A DNA stretch of 64,000 bases, taken from the NCBI GenBank assembly GCA_016716745.1, contig JADJVD010000005.1, positions 1-64,000 on the forward strand, in the 5' to 3' direction. A program made the position numbers and the translations under genes. Shown one piece after another: positions 37,238 to 46,092 of this stretch (positions are counted from its first letter, which is position 1; the number at the start of each line of letters is the position of its first letter). Source of the DNA: Hyphomicrobiales bacterium. Its GTDB lineage: Bacteria; Pseudomonadota; Alphaproteobacteria; Rhizobiales; Beijerinckiaceae. The notes under the pieces are model-generated. The model had not been told where the DNA came from, made no database searches, and worked only from the letters and a program-made list of their open reading frames with translations.

Positions 37238-38692
37238 CTATTTCACCACCCCCAGCCATTTCGGCAGGACGAGCGAGATTTCGGGGATGTAGGTCACCAG
37301 GACAAGGAAGACGAGCATCGTCAGCAGCCAGGGCCAGACCGCGACCGTCAGCTCGGTGATGCCCATGCGGGTGATGCCCGAGGCGACGTAGAGGTTGAGC
37401 CCGACCGGCGGGTGGCACATGCCGACCTCCATGTTGACGACGATCAGGATGCCGAAATGCACCGGGTCGATGCCGAGCTTGGCGGCGACCGGGAACAGGA
37501 TCGGCGCCATGATCAGCACGATGGAGGACGGCTCCATCACGTTGCCGGCGAGCAGCAGCAGGATGTTGACGAGCAGCAGGAAGCCGACCCAGCCGAGCCC
37601 CATGCCGATCATCCAGCTCGCCATCTGCTGGGGGATCTGCTCGGACGTCATCAGGAACGAGAACAGCACCGCATTGGTGATGATGTAGAGAAGCATCGCC
37701 GACATCGACGCCGAATCGAGCAGGATCTTCGGCACCTCCTTCCAGCCGATGTCCCTGTAGACGAACACGGCGATGACGAAGGCGTAGACAGCCGACATCG
37801 CGGCCGCCTCCGTCGGCGTGAACATGCCGGTGTAGATGCCGCCGAGCACCAGAACGATGAGGAAGAGGCCCCAGAAGCTGTCGATCAGCGCGCGGATGCG
37901 CTCGCTCCAGGGCGCCTTCGGCATGCGCGGATAGTCGTTCTTCCAGGCGCGATACCAGGTCGTCAGGCCGAGCATCGTCGCCAGCATCAGGCCGGGCACG
38001 ACGCCGGCGATGAAGAGCTGGCCGACCGAGGCCGAGGAGACGGTCTGGCCGTTCGGCCCCTGAACGACGATGCCGGCGGTCGCCACCGCATACATCACCA
38101 TGACGATCGAGGGCGGGATGAGAATGCCGAGCGCGCCCGAGGTGGTGACGACGCCGGCGCCGAACCGGGACGGGAAGCCCTGCTTCACCATCGCCGGCAG
38201 GATGATCGAGCCGATCGCCACGACGGTCGCCGGCGAGGAGCCGGAGACGGCGGCGAACAGCGCGCAGGCCATCACGCCGGCAAGGCCGAGGCCGCCGTGC
38301 CAATGGCCGATCATCGAGGTGGCGAAGTTGATCATGCGGCGGGCGACGCCGCCATGCGTCAGGAAGTTGCCGGCAAGGATGAAGAACGGGATCGCCATGA
38401 TCTCGAACTTCTCGATGCCGGTGAACAGCTTCAGCGCCACCGTCTGCGGATCGACCTGCGTCAACGTGAACATGAAGACGAGGACGGTGAGGCCGAGCGC
38501 GATCGAGATCGGCATGCCGGTCAGCATCAACGTGACCAGCAGGGCGAAGACCAGCGTCGTGCGCATGCCCCCGCTCATGCCGATGACGCCGAACTTCGCC
38601 AGGAAGGCGAGCGCGACGAAGAACAGCGGGGCGAGGATCAGGCCCGGCACGAAGCCGCGAATGCGGGTCTGGTGGGAGCGCGAGCCGATCAT
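37238..38692 (-). CDS. dctM: TRAP transporter large permease (DctM)
   Basis: The 484-residue protein is the large membrane subunit of a TRAP dicarboxylate-type importer. It has about 12 to 13 hydrophobic helices and typical motifs: LTGMPISIALGLTVLVFMFT, FFILAGNFLTHGGVARRMI, AVSGSSPATVVAIGSIILPAM, TSGALGILIPPSIVMVMYAV and FTPTEAAAMSAVYAF. The C-terminus contains GNVMEPSSIVLIMAPI and MCHPPVGLNLYV. The start overlaps the DctQ stop by 4 bases. No DctP binding protein is in the window. Confidence 0.92.
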   Translation of the reverse strand: MIGSRSHQTRIRGFVPGLILAPLFFVALAFLAKFGVIGMSGGMRTTLVFALLVTLMLTGMPISIALGLTVLVFMFTLTQVDPQTVALKLFTGIEKFEIMAIPFFILAGNFLTHGGVARRMINFATSMIGHWHGGLGLAGVMACALFAAVSGSSPATVVAIGSIILPAMVKQGFPSRFGAGVVTTSGALGILIPPSIVMVMYAVATAGIVVQGPNGQTVSSASVGQLFIAGVVPGLMLATMLGLTTWYRAWKNDYPRMPKAPWSERIRALIDSFWGLFLIVLVLGGIYTGMFTPTEAAAMSAVYAFVIAVFVYRDIGWKEVPKILLDSASMSAMLLYIITNAVLFSFLMTSEQIPQQMASWMIGMGLGWVGFLLLVNILLLLAGNVMEPSSIVLIMAPILFPVAAKLGIDPVHFGILIVVNMEVGMCHPPVGLNLYVASGITRMGITELTVAVWPWLLTMLVFLVLVTYIPEISLVLPKWLGVVK

Positions 38693-39246
38693 CGGGCGGA
38701 CTCCGCGTTCTCCTCGAGGCCCGCGACGTGCCCGTGATCGTGCGCCGGCAACGTGCCGTACATCAGGTAATTGACCATCACCTGCAGGAAGCGGAAGCAC
38801 ATCAGATACGAGCCGAGCGGGATCGCCAGATAGATGATCCACATCGGCCATTCGAGATCGGCGGACACCTGTTCGGTCTGCGCCATGTGCCAGACGAAAT
38901 AGGCGCCGAGCGAGCCGATGATGAAGGTGAACAGCGCGCCGCAGGCGAGCGCGAACGTGACGAGCGGACGCCGATCCTCCGGCGGGATCGCGTTCACCAG
39001 CACGTCGACGCCGACATGGATGCCCTGACGCACGCCGTAGGCGGCGCCGAACTTCGCCATCCACACGAACATGTAGATGCACAGCTCCTGCGCCCAGCCC
39101 ATGTGGATGTGGCGCAGATACGGGTAGAGCGCCGGGACGGCGGAGCCGTAGCGATGCAGAACGGCGATGAAGATGATGATCGTCGCCGCCGCCATGAGCG
39201 TGGCGATGATGATCTCCTCGAGCCTGTCGAGGGCTCTCATGAGCAT
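38689..39246 (-). CDS. dctQ: TRAP transporter small permease (DctQ)
   Basis: The 185-residue protein has four transmembrane helices: EEIIIATLMAAATIIIFIAVLHRYG, QELCIYMFVWMAKFGAAYGVR, PLVTFALACGALFTFIIGSLGAYFVW and WIIYLAIPLGSYLMCFRFLQ in pieces. It is longer than minimal DctQ and matches the subgroup paired with this type of DctM. The ATG at 39246 follows GGGGAG; a start 15 codons upstream is possible. It is divergent from the sensor kinase at 39441. Confidence 0.9.
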   Translation of the reverse strand: MLMRALDRLEEIIIATLMAAATIIIFIAVLHRYGSAVPALYPYLRHIHMGWAQELCIYMFVWMAKFGAAYGVRQGIHVGVDVLVNAIPPEDRRPLVTFALACGALFTFIIGSLGAYFVWHMAQTEQVSADLEWPMWIIYLAIPLGSYLMCFRFLQVMVNYLMYGTLPAHDHGHVAGLEENAESAR

Positions 39247-39291
39247 GTGCGTCTCCCCTGGCCCGTCGCTGTCGCGGCTCGTTGCGGCCAT

Positions 39292-39364
39292 CTTGTCGCG
39301 GCGTTCGTCGGCCCGACGCTTGTAGACCGCCGTTCATCGGGCGACAATTGCATGCCTTGTCGCG
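39292..39364. promoter_or_regulatory. candidate regulator-binding repeats in the dctQ-kinase intergenic region
   Basis: CTTGTCGCG occurs at 39292-39300 and again at 39356-39364. The second copy forms an inverted repeat with GCGACAA (39341-39347), GCGACAA and TTGTCGC being 9 bases apart. Three copies in one divergent promoter region suit a FixJ/DctR-type regulator, but this is inference. Confidence 0.4.
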
Positions 39365-39440
39365 CGCCCGAGGCATTTTGCGCTACCTTGCGGCCGCGCC
39401 TATTGTGAGAGGCTGCGACGGGCGCCGGACGGGAGGAGGC

Positions 39441-41426
39441 GTGGGGCAGGGGGGAACGCGACAGGGATCGCCGCCGCGGCGGCTCGCCACCGCGTTGCGC
39501 TGGAGCGCCGACGCGCTGCCGATCGTCTCGCTCGCGCTGCTCGCCGGGCTTGTCGCGGCGCTGGTCATGATGGCCGAGCGGCAGGACCGCGAGGACCGGC
39601 GCCTCGATCTGGTGCGCGACGCGCTGTGGGTGAGCGAGACGCTCGACTTCGCCCTCGGCGCGCAGCGCGCCGCCATCGAGCGGCTGGCGGAGGACACCGC
39701 GCGGGCGCGTTTGCACGGCGACGAGTTTCTGGCGCGCGCGCGCCCGCTCGCCACCGCCTACGCCGAGCTGGCGGCGGTGTGGCTCGTCGGCGCCGATGGC
39801 GGCGTCGTCGATGGCTGGCCGCGGGCGGGCGGGGCGGCCGCGCCTTCGCCGGCGAGGCTGGCGTCGGCCCGCGCCATCGCGTAGGCGAGCGGGCGCGCGG
39901 CGGCGACGGGAGCGATGCGCGCGCCGGGCGGCGGAGAGGTCGTCGGCGTCGTCGCGCTCGCGGGCGAGGGACAAGCCGTGGTCGCGCTGGTTTCGCTCGA
40001 AAAGCTGCTCGCCCAGCAGGCGCCCTGGTGGGTCGCCGAGAAGCACGCGGTCGCCATCGTCGATGTCGACGACGCGCCGCTCGCCACGCGCGCGCGCGCC
40101 GCCGCCGATCCCGCGATCGCGCCCTACAAGATGGCGATCGGCGATGCGACGCAGGGCCTGTTCGTTTCGCTCGCCGCCTATCCGCGGCCGACCAATCTCG
40201 TGCGCAACGCGCTGCTCGGCGCCATCGGCGCGCTGGCGCTGGTCACGGCGGTCGCCTTGTGGACGCGGGCGCGCCATCTCAGGCGCCGACGCGAGGCGGA
40301 GCTGCGCCTGCGCGAGGAATATGCCTTCCGCACGGCGATGGAGAATTCGCTCACCGTCGGCATGCGCGCGCGCGACCTTCAGGGGGCCGTCACCTCTGTC
40401 AATCCGGCGTTCTGCCGTATGGTGGGCTGGTCGCAGGAGGAACTCGTCGGCACGCGCCCGCCGATGCCGTATTGGCGCGAGGAGGATATCGAGCGCACGC
40501 GCGCCTTCCACGATTCGGTGCTGGAGGGGCGCGCGCCGAAGAACGGCATGGAGCTGCGTTTCCGCCGGCGCGACGGGACCGAATTCGACGCGCTCGTCTA
40601 CGAGGCGCCGCTGATCGACGCGCAGGGCCGGCAGAAGGGCTGGATCGGATCCTTCGTCGACGTCACCGCGCGCAAGCAGGCCGAGGCGCTGGCGCGCGAG
40701 CAATCCGAGACGCTCGAGCGCACCGCGCGTCTCGTCACCATCGGCGAGATGGCCTCGCTCGTCGCGCATGAACTCAATCAGCCGCTGGCGGCGATCTCGG
40801 GCTACACGGCCGGCATGCTCAACCTCGTCGACGCCGGCGCGGCGGATGAGGCGGCGATGCGCGGCGCCTTGTCGAAATCGGCCGAGGCGGCGCGGCGGGC
40901 AGGGCGCATCATCCAGCGCGTGCAGGATTTCGTGCGCCGCAGCGAGCCGCGGCGCGAGCCGTTCGACCTCGCCGCGCTGGCGCGCGAATGCGTCGAGTTC
41001 TTCCAGCGCGACGCGGCGGACGTCGTCGTGACGCTCGATCTTGCGGCCGACGCGCCGCCGGCGCTCGGCGACCGCGTGCTGATCGAGCAGGTGATCATCA
41101 ATCTGTTGCGCAACGCCGGCGAGGCGACCGGCGCGCAGGCCGAGCGGCGCATCGCCGTCTCATTGACGGTCGAGGGCGAGGACCTCGCCTTCAGCGTCGC
41201 CGACAACGGACCTGGCCTGTCGCCCGAAATCGAGGCGCGGCTGTTCACGCCGTTTGCGACGACGAAGCGCACCGGCATGGGGTTGGGGCTGACGATCTGC
41301 CGCTCGATCCTCGAGGTGCATCGCGGCCGGCTGACCGGTGCGAACGCGGCCGGCGGCGGCGCGGTGTTCGCGTTCAGGCTGCGCGGCGCGGGCCCCGAGC
41401 CGGCGCAGGGGAGGGCGGTCGCATGA
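39441..41426 (+). pseudogene. sensor histidine kinase (DctS-like) with an in-frame amber codon
   Basis: The gene starts at GTG with GGGAGGAGG just before it. After a transmembrane segment (LPIVSLALLAGLVAALVMMA) comes a periplasmic sensor domain. At codon 148 (39882-39884) a TAG stops the frame. The same frame continues with ASGRAAATGAM and a second membrane segment, then a PAS domain (MVGWSQEELVGTRPPMPYW), the phospho-acceptor His in LVAHELNQPLAAISGY and the ATPase boxes (NLLRNAGEA, DNGPGL, GMGLGLTICRSI). Read through, it is 661 residues. An in-frame start at 39915 would give a kinase with most of its sensor missing. The stop overlaps the response regulator start. Confidence 0.85.
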
Positions 41427-42022
41427 GCGTCGTGCATGTCGTCGACGACGATCCGGCGCTGTCGGACGCGCTGTGCTTCCTGTTCCGCTCGCGCGGCGTG
41501 ACGCCGGTCCCGCATCTGTCCGGCGAGGCGTTTCTGGCGCGGGTCGACGAGGCGCGCGAGGGCTGCGTTCTGCTGGACGTCCGGATGAACGGCATGAGCG
41601 GGCTCGATCTGTTCGGCCGGTTGCTGGCGCTGAAGTTTCGTCTGCCTGTGATCTTTCTGTCCGGTCACGGCGACGTGCCGATGGCGGTCGACGCGCTCAA
41701 GAAGGGCGCGCGCGATTTCGTCGTGAAGCCCTTCAACGACAACGAACTCGTCGACCGTGTGCTCGCCGCCGTCGCCGAGGACGATGCGCGCCGGGCCGGC
41801 GAAGAGCGACGCGCGACGGTGGCGCAGCGGCTGGCCGGCCTCTCCGAACGCGAACGGCAGGTGATGGAGCTGATGCTGGCCGGGCGCATGAACAAGGTGA
41901 TCGCCGACGATCTCGGCATCGCCATGCGCACGGTCGAGGCCCATCGCGCGCGCGTTCTCGACAAGATGGGCGTGCGCTCGGCGATCGAACTCGCCAACCT
42001 GCTCGCCGCCACGCGATCGTAG
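41423..42022 (+). CDS. dctR: FixJ/DctR-type response regulator
   Basis: The 199-residue regulator has a receiver domain with VVDDDPAL, phospho-acceptor Asp52 in LLDVRMNGMSG, and the Lys in DFVVKPFND. The C-terminal LuxR-type helix-turn-helix has LSERERQVMELMLAGRMNKV and GIAMRTVEAHRARVLDKMG. The start overlaps the kinase stop by 4 bases. With the divergent TRAP genes this looks like DctS/DctR control of C4-dicarboxylate-type uptake, as in Rhodobacter. The ligand is not shown by sequence. Confidence 0.88.
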   Translation: MSVVHVVDDDPALSDALCFLFRSRGVTPVPHLSGEAFLARVDEAREGCVLLDVRMNGMSGLDLFGRLLALKFRLPVIFLSGHGDVPMAVDALKKGARDFVVKPFNDNELVDRVLAAVAEDDARRAGEERRATVAQRLAGLSERERQVMELMLAGRMNKVIADDLGIAMRTVEAHRARVLDKMGVRSAIELANLLAATRS

Positions 42023-42087
42023 CTACCTTCTCAACGCCGCCTTAAGGGCGCCGACCTATCCTGGCCGCCGCATGCGTCGGAGGCGGG

Positions 42088-43869
42088 ATGGTCGTCTGGT
42101 TCTATGCGGCGGCGATGGGCGTTCTCGGTCTGGCGACGTTGGCGTTGGCCGCGCCCGGGCTCGTCACCGGGCTGGTGATGTTGACGCTCGGCTTCGCCCT
42201 CCCGCTTCTGCTGATCCCGACGATCTTCGCCTATGGCATCGCGTTGGCGCCTGCGGTGTGGGCGCATCATCGCGGCGCGGCGGCGCCGCTCGCGCTCGGT
42301 CTCGCGCTTCTCTGTCTCGCCGCGCTCGGTCTCGGCGTCCCTTCGGCGGCGACGACGATCGCGCAGATGCAGGCGCGGCGCGCGAGCGCCGGCGATGTCG
42401 AGAGGCGCCTGCCCGGGTTGCGGCGGATCGAGTTCGTCGACGCCGCGCATGTGTGGAACGGACGCGGGCCGATTCTGGCCGCGCTGCCGTGTCACGCGGC
42501 GTGCCAGACCCTGTTGCTCGACGGCGAGGCCGATCTGGTGCGCATCGTCAGCGTCATGGGTCTCGACCGCCCGCAGGCGCGCGAGAACGGCGCCGTCTCC
42601 TATCGTTTCGAGCGCCGCGCCGCCTGCCCCGCCGCCTTCGCCCGCGCCGAGGATGCGCTCGCCTCGACCAAACTCGCCATCGCGGACGGGCGCTGCATCG
42701 TTCCGGACGAGACCGGCGCCGGCGCCGCCGAGGCGCGCGTCGTCCAGTTCACGCGCTGGCCGGGCAGGCTCGCGGGCAAGGGCGCGACGGAGTCCGCGGC
42801 GCCGTCCTCCGCGCCGTTGGTCGAGCCGGGGGCCGAACGGCGTCTGGAGATCCACGACCTGCGCGGCGGCGCCCCCGCGCTTGTCTATCGCCGAACGGAG
42901 CTCGACTGGTCGCAGATCCCGACGCCCTATTTCCATGTCGGCTGGAGCATGACGGTGAGTTCGGGCGACGGGCCGCGCCTGCGCAGCCAGCGCGAGGTCT
43001 TCCAGAAGATCGATCTGCCGGCGCAGTTGCGCACGGCGCTCGGCTATCGTCTCGACATCGACGCGCGCAAGCAGACGCCGGCGGACGCGGGGCTCGCCGC
43101 GCGCATTCTGTCGGAAGCGGGCGAGGCGCCCTTCGGCGCCGAAAAGCAGGCGGTCGTCTCGGCCGCGCTCGACGCCATCGCGCGCAAGAAGGGGCTCGAG
43201 GCGGACGAGGCGGCGCTCATCCGCACGGCGCTGACGGACCATCGGCTGACCGAGGCGCATGGGCTTGTCGAGGCGCTGCGGCGCCATCGCGACGTCGCAT
43301 ATGCGGCGATGGGCGACATGATCGGCCGGCTGGAGGTTCCCTCGACCAACGAGCGTGGGCATCTGCACGCGGGGCTCGCCTGGATCGTCGCGCAGGCGCC
43401 GCTCGATCTGGTGCGACCCTATCGCACGCGCATCGCGGCGCTGCTGGCGCGCGATGCGGAATGGGGGCCGTCGGCGTTGATGATTCCGCTCGGCCGAATC
43501 GGCGGCGATCCGACCGCGCTGTTCGTCGAGCGGCTGGCCGTCGAGCGCGGATCGGTCGCGTGGACGGCGGCCAAGGCGATCTGCGCGGCGGATTCTGCGC
43601 TTGCGCCGCAAGTGCTGCCCGTCATCCGCGCCACGCTCGACCGGGCGATGTCGGCCGAGCGCAATCGGCCGAACCGCGACATCGTCGAGATCATGCTGCG
43701 CGCGCTGCGTCGCCATGGCTCGGACGAGGAGGCGCGGGCGCGGCTCGCGCAGATCGAGACCGATCCGCAACACGCCAAGCGGCTCGATCCCGCGCGGCTG
43801 GCGCGCGACGTCTTTCCGACGAAGGAGCGCGCCGGCGTGAAGCTCTGCGACCCCTCGCTGCCGGAGTAG
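42088..43869 (+). CDS. large unknown membrane-anchored protein with helical-repeat C-terminus
   Basis: The 593-residue protein is not recognised. It has three N-terminal hydrophobic helices: VVWFYAAAMGVLGLATLALAAPG, LVMLTLGFALPLLLIPTIFAYG and PLALGLALLCLAALGLGV in order. A long soluble part follows. Cys pairs (ALPCHAACQTLL; RRAACPAAF; DGRCIVP) fall in the first soluble region (about 135-215), then a basic/acidic helical part from 330 on that resembles HEAT-like repeats (ALVEALRRHRDVAYAAMG). It lies between the response regulator and an aminotransferase. Confidence 0.75.
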   Translation: MVVWFYAAAMGVLGLATLALAAPGLVTGLVMLTLGFALPLLLIPTIFAYGIALAPAVWAHHRGAAAPLALGLALLCLAALGLGVPSAATTIAQMQARRASAGDVERRLPGLRRIEFVDAAHVWNGRGPILAALPCHAACQTLLLDGEADLVRIVSVMGLDRPQARENGAVSYRFERRAACPAAFARAEDALASTKLAIADGRCIVPDETGAGAAEARVVQFTRWPGRLAGKGATESAAPSSAPLVEPGAERRLEIHDLRGGAPALVYRRTELDWSQIPTPYFHVGWSMTVSSGDGPRLRSQREVFQKIDLPAQLRTALGYRLDIDARKQTPADAGLAARILSEAGEAPFGAEKQAVVSAALDAIARKKGLEADEAALIRTALTDHRLTEAHGLVEALRRHRDVAYAAMGDMIGRLEVPSTNERGHLHAGLAWIVAQAPLDLVRPYRTRIAALLARDAEWGPSALMIPLGRIGGDPTALFVERLAVERGSVAWTAAKAICAADSALAPQVLPVIRATLDRAMSAERNRPNRDIVEIMLRALRRHGSDEEARARLAQIETDPQHAKRLDPARLARDVFPTKERAGVKLCDPSLPE

Positions 43870-43870
43870 C

Positions 43871-45058
43871 TCAGCCCTGCGGCTTGGCGCGCGACAGGAA
43901 CTCGCCCATGCGCGCGAGCGCCTTGCGGATGTTGTCGGCGGAGTTGGCGTAGGACAGGCGGATATAGCCCTCGCCGTGCACGCCGAAATCGGGCCCGCCG
44001 ATGGTGGCGACGCCCGCATCCTCCAGCAGCGCGGAGGCGAGTTTCTTCGCCTTCCATCCCGTCTTCGAAATGTTGGGGAAGGCGTAGAACGCGCCCTTGG
44101 GCGTCGCGCAGGAGACGTTCGGCAGGGCGTTCAGCCCCTCGACGACGATCTTCCGACGCTTGTCGAACTCCGCCACCATGTCGCGCACCGCGTCCTGCGG
44201 GCCGGTGAGGGCGGCGATTCCGGCGAACTGCGTCGCCGCGTTGGTGCAGGAGAAGGAGTTGACCGCGAGCTTGCGCGCCATGTCGTAGAGATGCTTCGGC
44301 CACACCGACCAGCCGAGCCGCCAGCCCGTCATCGCGTAGGTCTTCGAGGCGCCGTCGAGCAGGATCAGCCGGTCGCGGATTTCGGGATAGGCGAGAAGCG
44401 TGCGATGGACCTGATTGTCGTAGGTCATCTGCGCGTAAATCTCGTCCGACATGATGGCGACATGCGGATGGGCCTCGAGACCCTTCACCAGCTTGTCGAT
44501 CTCGCTCGCCGGCGTCACGCCGCCGGTCGGGTTCGCCGGCGAATTGAGGATCAGCAGGCGCGTCTGCGGCGTGATCAGCGCCAGCGTCTCCTCGGCGGAG
44601 AAGGCGAAGCCGTTCTCCTCGCGGATCGGCACGGGAATCGGCCGCGCGCCGGTGAACTCGATCATCGAGCGATAGATCGGGAAGCCGGGGTCGGGATAGA
44701 GAATGTCCGCCCCCGGCTCGCCGAACATCAGGATCGCCATGAACATGGTGACCTTGCCGCCGGGCACGACCATCACATTGTCCGGCGACACCTCGACGCC
44801 GAAGCGCCCGTTCATGTCGGCGGCGATGGCCTCGCGCAGCGGCAGGATGCCGGTCGCCGGCGTGTAGCCGTGATGGCCCTCGCGCAGCGCCTTGATGGCC
44901 GCCTCGACGATGTGGGGCGGCGTCGCGAAGTCGGGCTGGCCGATGCCGAGGTTGATCACGTCCTTGCCCTGGCGCATCAGCTCGGTGGCGCGCGCGAGCA
45001 CGGCGAAGGCGTTCTCCTCGCCGATGCGGGCGAAGGCGGGGACGGTGGTCAGCGGCAT
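43871..45058 (-). CDS. class I/II pyridoxal-phosphate aminotransferase (aspartate type)
   Basis: The 395-residue enzyme transfers amino groups between amino acids and 2-oxo acids. It has NLGIGQPDFATPPHI, YTPATGILPLREAIA and SPANPTGGV. The PLP Lys is in LLDGASKTYAMTGWRLGW (near 236), and the substrate Arg region is in GYIRLSYANS. AspC/AatA-like enzymes are closest in layout. I start at MPLTTVPAF (45058), after AAGGAAA. It converges with the unknown 593-residue gene with 1 base between stops. Confidence 0.92.
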   Translation of the reverse strand: MPLTTVPAFARIGEENAFAVLARATELMRQGKDVINLGIGQPDFATPPHIVEAAIKALREGHHGYTPATGILPLREAIAADMNGRFGVEVSPDNVMVVPGGKVTMFMAILMFGEPGADILYPDPGFPIYRSMIEFTGARPIPVPIREENGFAFSAEETLALITPQTRLLILNSPANPTGGVTPASEIDKLVKGLEAHPHVAIMSDEIYAQMTYDNQVHRTLLAYPEIRDRLILLDGASKTYAMTGWRLGWSVWPKHLYDMARKLAVNSFSCTNAATQFAGIAALTGPQDAVRDMVAEFDKRRKIVVEGLNALPNVSCATPKGAFYAFPNISKTGWKAKKLASALLEDAGVATIGGPDFGVHGEGYIRLSYANSADNIRKALARMGEFLSRAKPQG

Positions 45059-45207
45059 CGGGCGATTTCCTTGGAGGCTCCGGTCGGCGGGCGCTAACAT
45101 GCAAGCGCCGGTCGCCGAGTCAATGCGGCAGACTCGATCCGCGCCGGACGAGCGAGCATCGGGCGCGCGCGGACGCGGCGGGGGCTCGGCATTCGGGGGG
45201 TATCGGC

Positions 45208-45918
45208 ATGGGCTTCGTGATCGTGGCGGGCCTGCTGGTCGTCGGCTTCGTTCTCTTCGCGGCGACGCGCGGCGTCCGCGAGGCGTATCGACGGCTCCAG
45301 CGCGCCGAGTACATTCGCACCGCGCCTTGGCCGCCTGGCCTGTTCGAGCGGGTGCAGAGGCGCTATCCGCAGCTCACCCGCAAGGACATGGCGCTGATCG
45401 GCAACGGGCTGCGTCAGTTCTTCCTCGCCTATCTGAACGGCGGCCGGCGCTATGTGGCGATGCCGTCCGAGGCGGCCGACCAGCTCTGGCACGAGTTCAT
45501 CCTCTACACGCGCGACTACGCGCGGTTCTGCGAGCAGGCGTTCGGCGGGCCGCTGCATCACACGCCGGCGGCCGCGCTCGCGCCGGAGAAGCGGCAAAGC
45601 AACGAAGGGCTGCGGCGCGTGTGGACGCAATGCTGCCTGCAGGAGAACATCGACGCGCGCAATCCGACGCGGCTGCCGCTCCTGTTCGCGCTCGACAAGA
45701 AGCTGAATTTCCCCGGCGGCTTCGTCTACGAGGCCAATTGCGCCGCGCTGCGCAAGGCGGGCGTCGACGCCTATTGCGGCGGCGATTTCGGCTCGTCCGG
45801 CGTCGACGGCTCGACGGACGGATTTTCCGACGGCGGGTCCGGATCAGGCGGCTCGGATTCAGGCTCGGATTCGGGCGGCGGCTGCGGCGGGGGCTGCGGC
45901 GGCGGGGGCGGCGACTGA
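45208..45918 (+). CDS. glycine-rich domain (GRDP)-like membrane protein with Gly/Cys tail
   Basis: The 236-residue protein starts with one transmembrane helix (FVIVAGLLVVGFVLFAAT). The soluble domain contains AYLNGGRRYVAMPSEAADQL and WHEFILYTRDYARFCEQAFG and HHTPAAALAPEK, like the GRDP domain. The tail after residue 195 is Ser/Gly/Asp-rich and ends GGGCGGGCGGGGGD. The repeated Cys-Gly spacing could bind metal or anchor the protein, but no such function is shown. The start has a modest ribosome binding site. Confidence 0.75.
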   Translation: MGFVIVAGLLVVGFVLFAATRGVREAYRRLQRAEYIRTAPWPPGLFERVQRRYPQLTRKDMALIGNGLRQFFLAYLNGGRRYVAMPSEAADQLWHEFILYTRDYARFCEQAFGGPLHHTPAAALAPEKRQSNEGLRRVWTQCCLQENIDARNPTRLPLLFALDKKLNFPGGFVYEANCAALRKAGVDAYCGGDFGSSGVDGSTDGFSDGGSGSGGSDSGSDSGGGCGGGCGGGGGD

Positions 45919-46092
45919 GGCGCGTCGCGCCGCGCCGGCCGCGCTGCGGCCATGCGCCACCCTAAAACGATTGATCCGGCCCCGGCGCAGTGACATGCTA
46001 CCGCCATCGGGCCGCCGATGGGCGGCGCGCGCCCGCGCGGCGGGCGGGAAGGTCGCGAAACGGCGGCCGCATCAGGGACGGAGCGCAACGAG

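Noticed and set aside
45800..45918. A RiPP or lasso-peptide precursor in the Gly/Cys-rich tail.
   Set aside because: The tail belongs to a larger membrane protein and no maturation enzymes are nearby.
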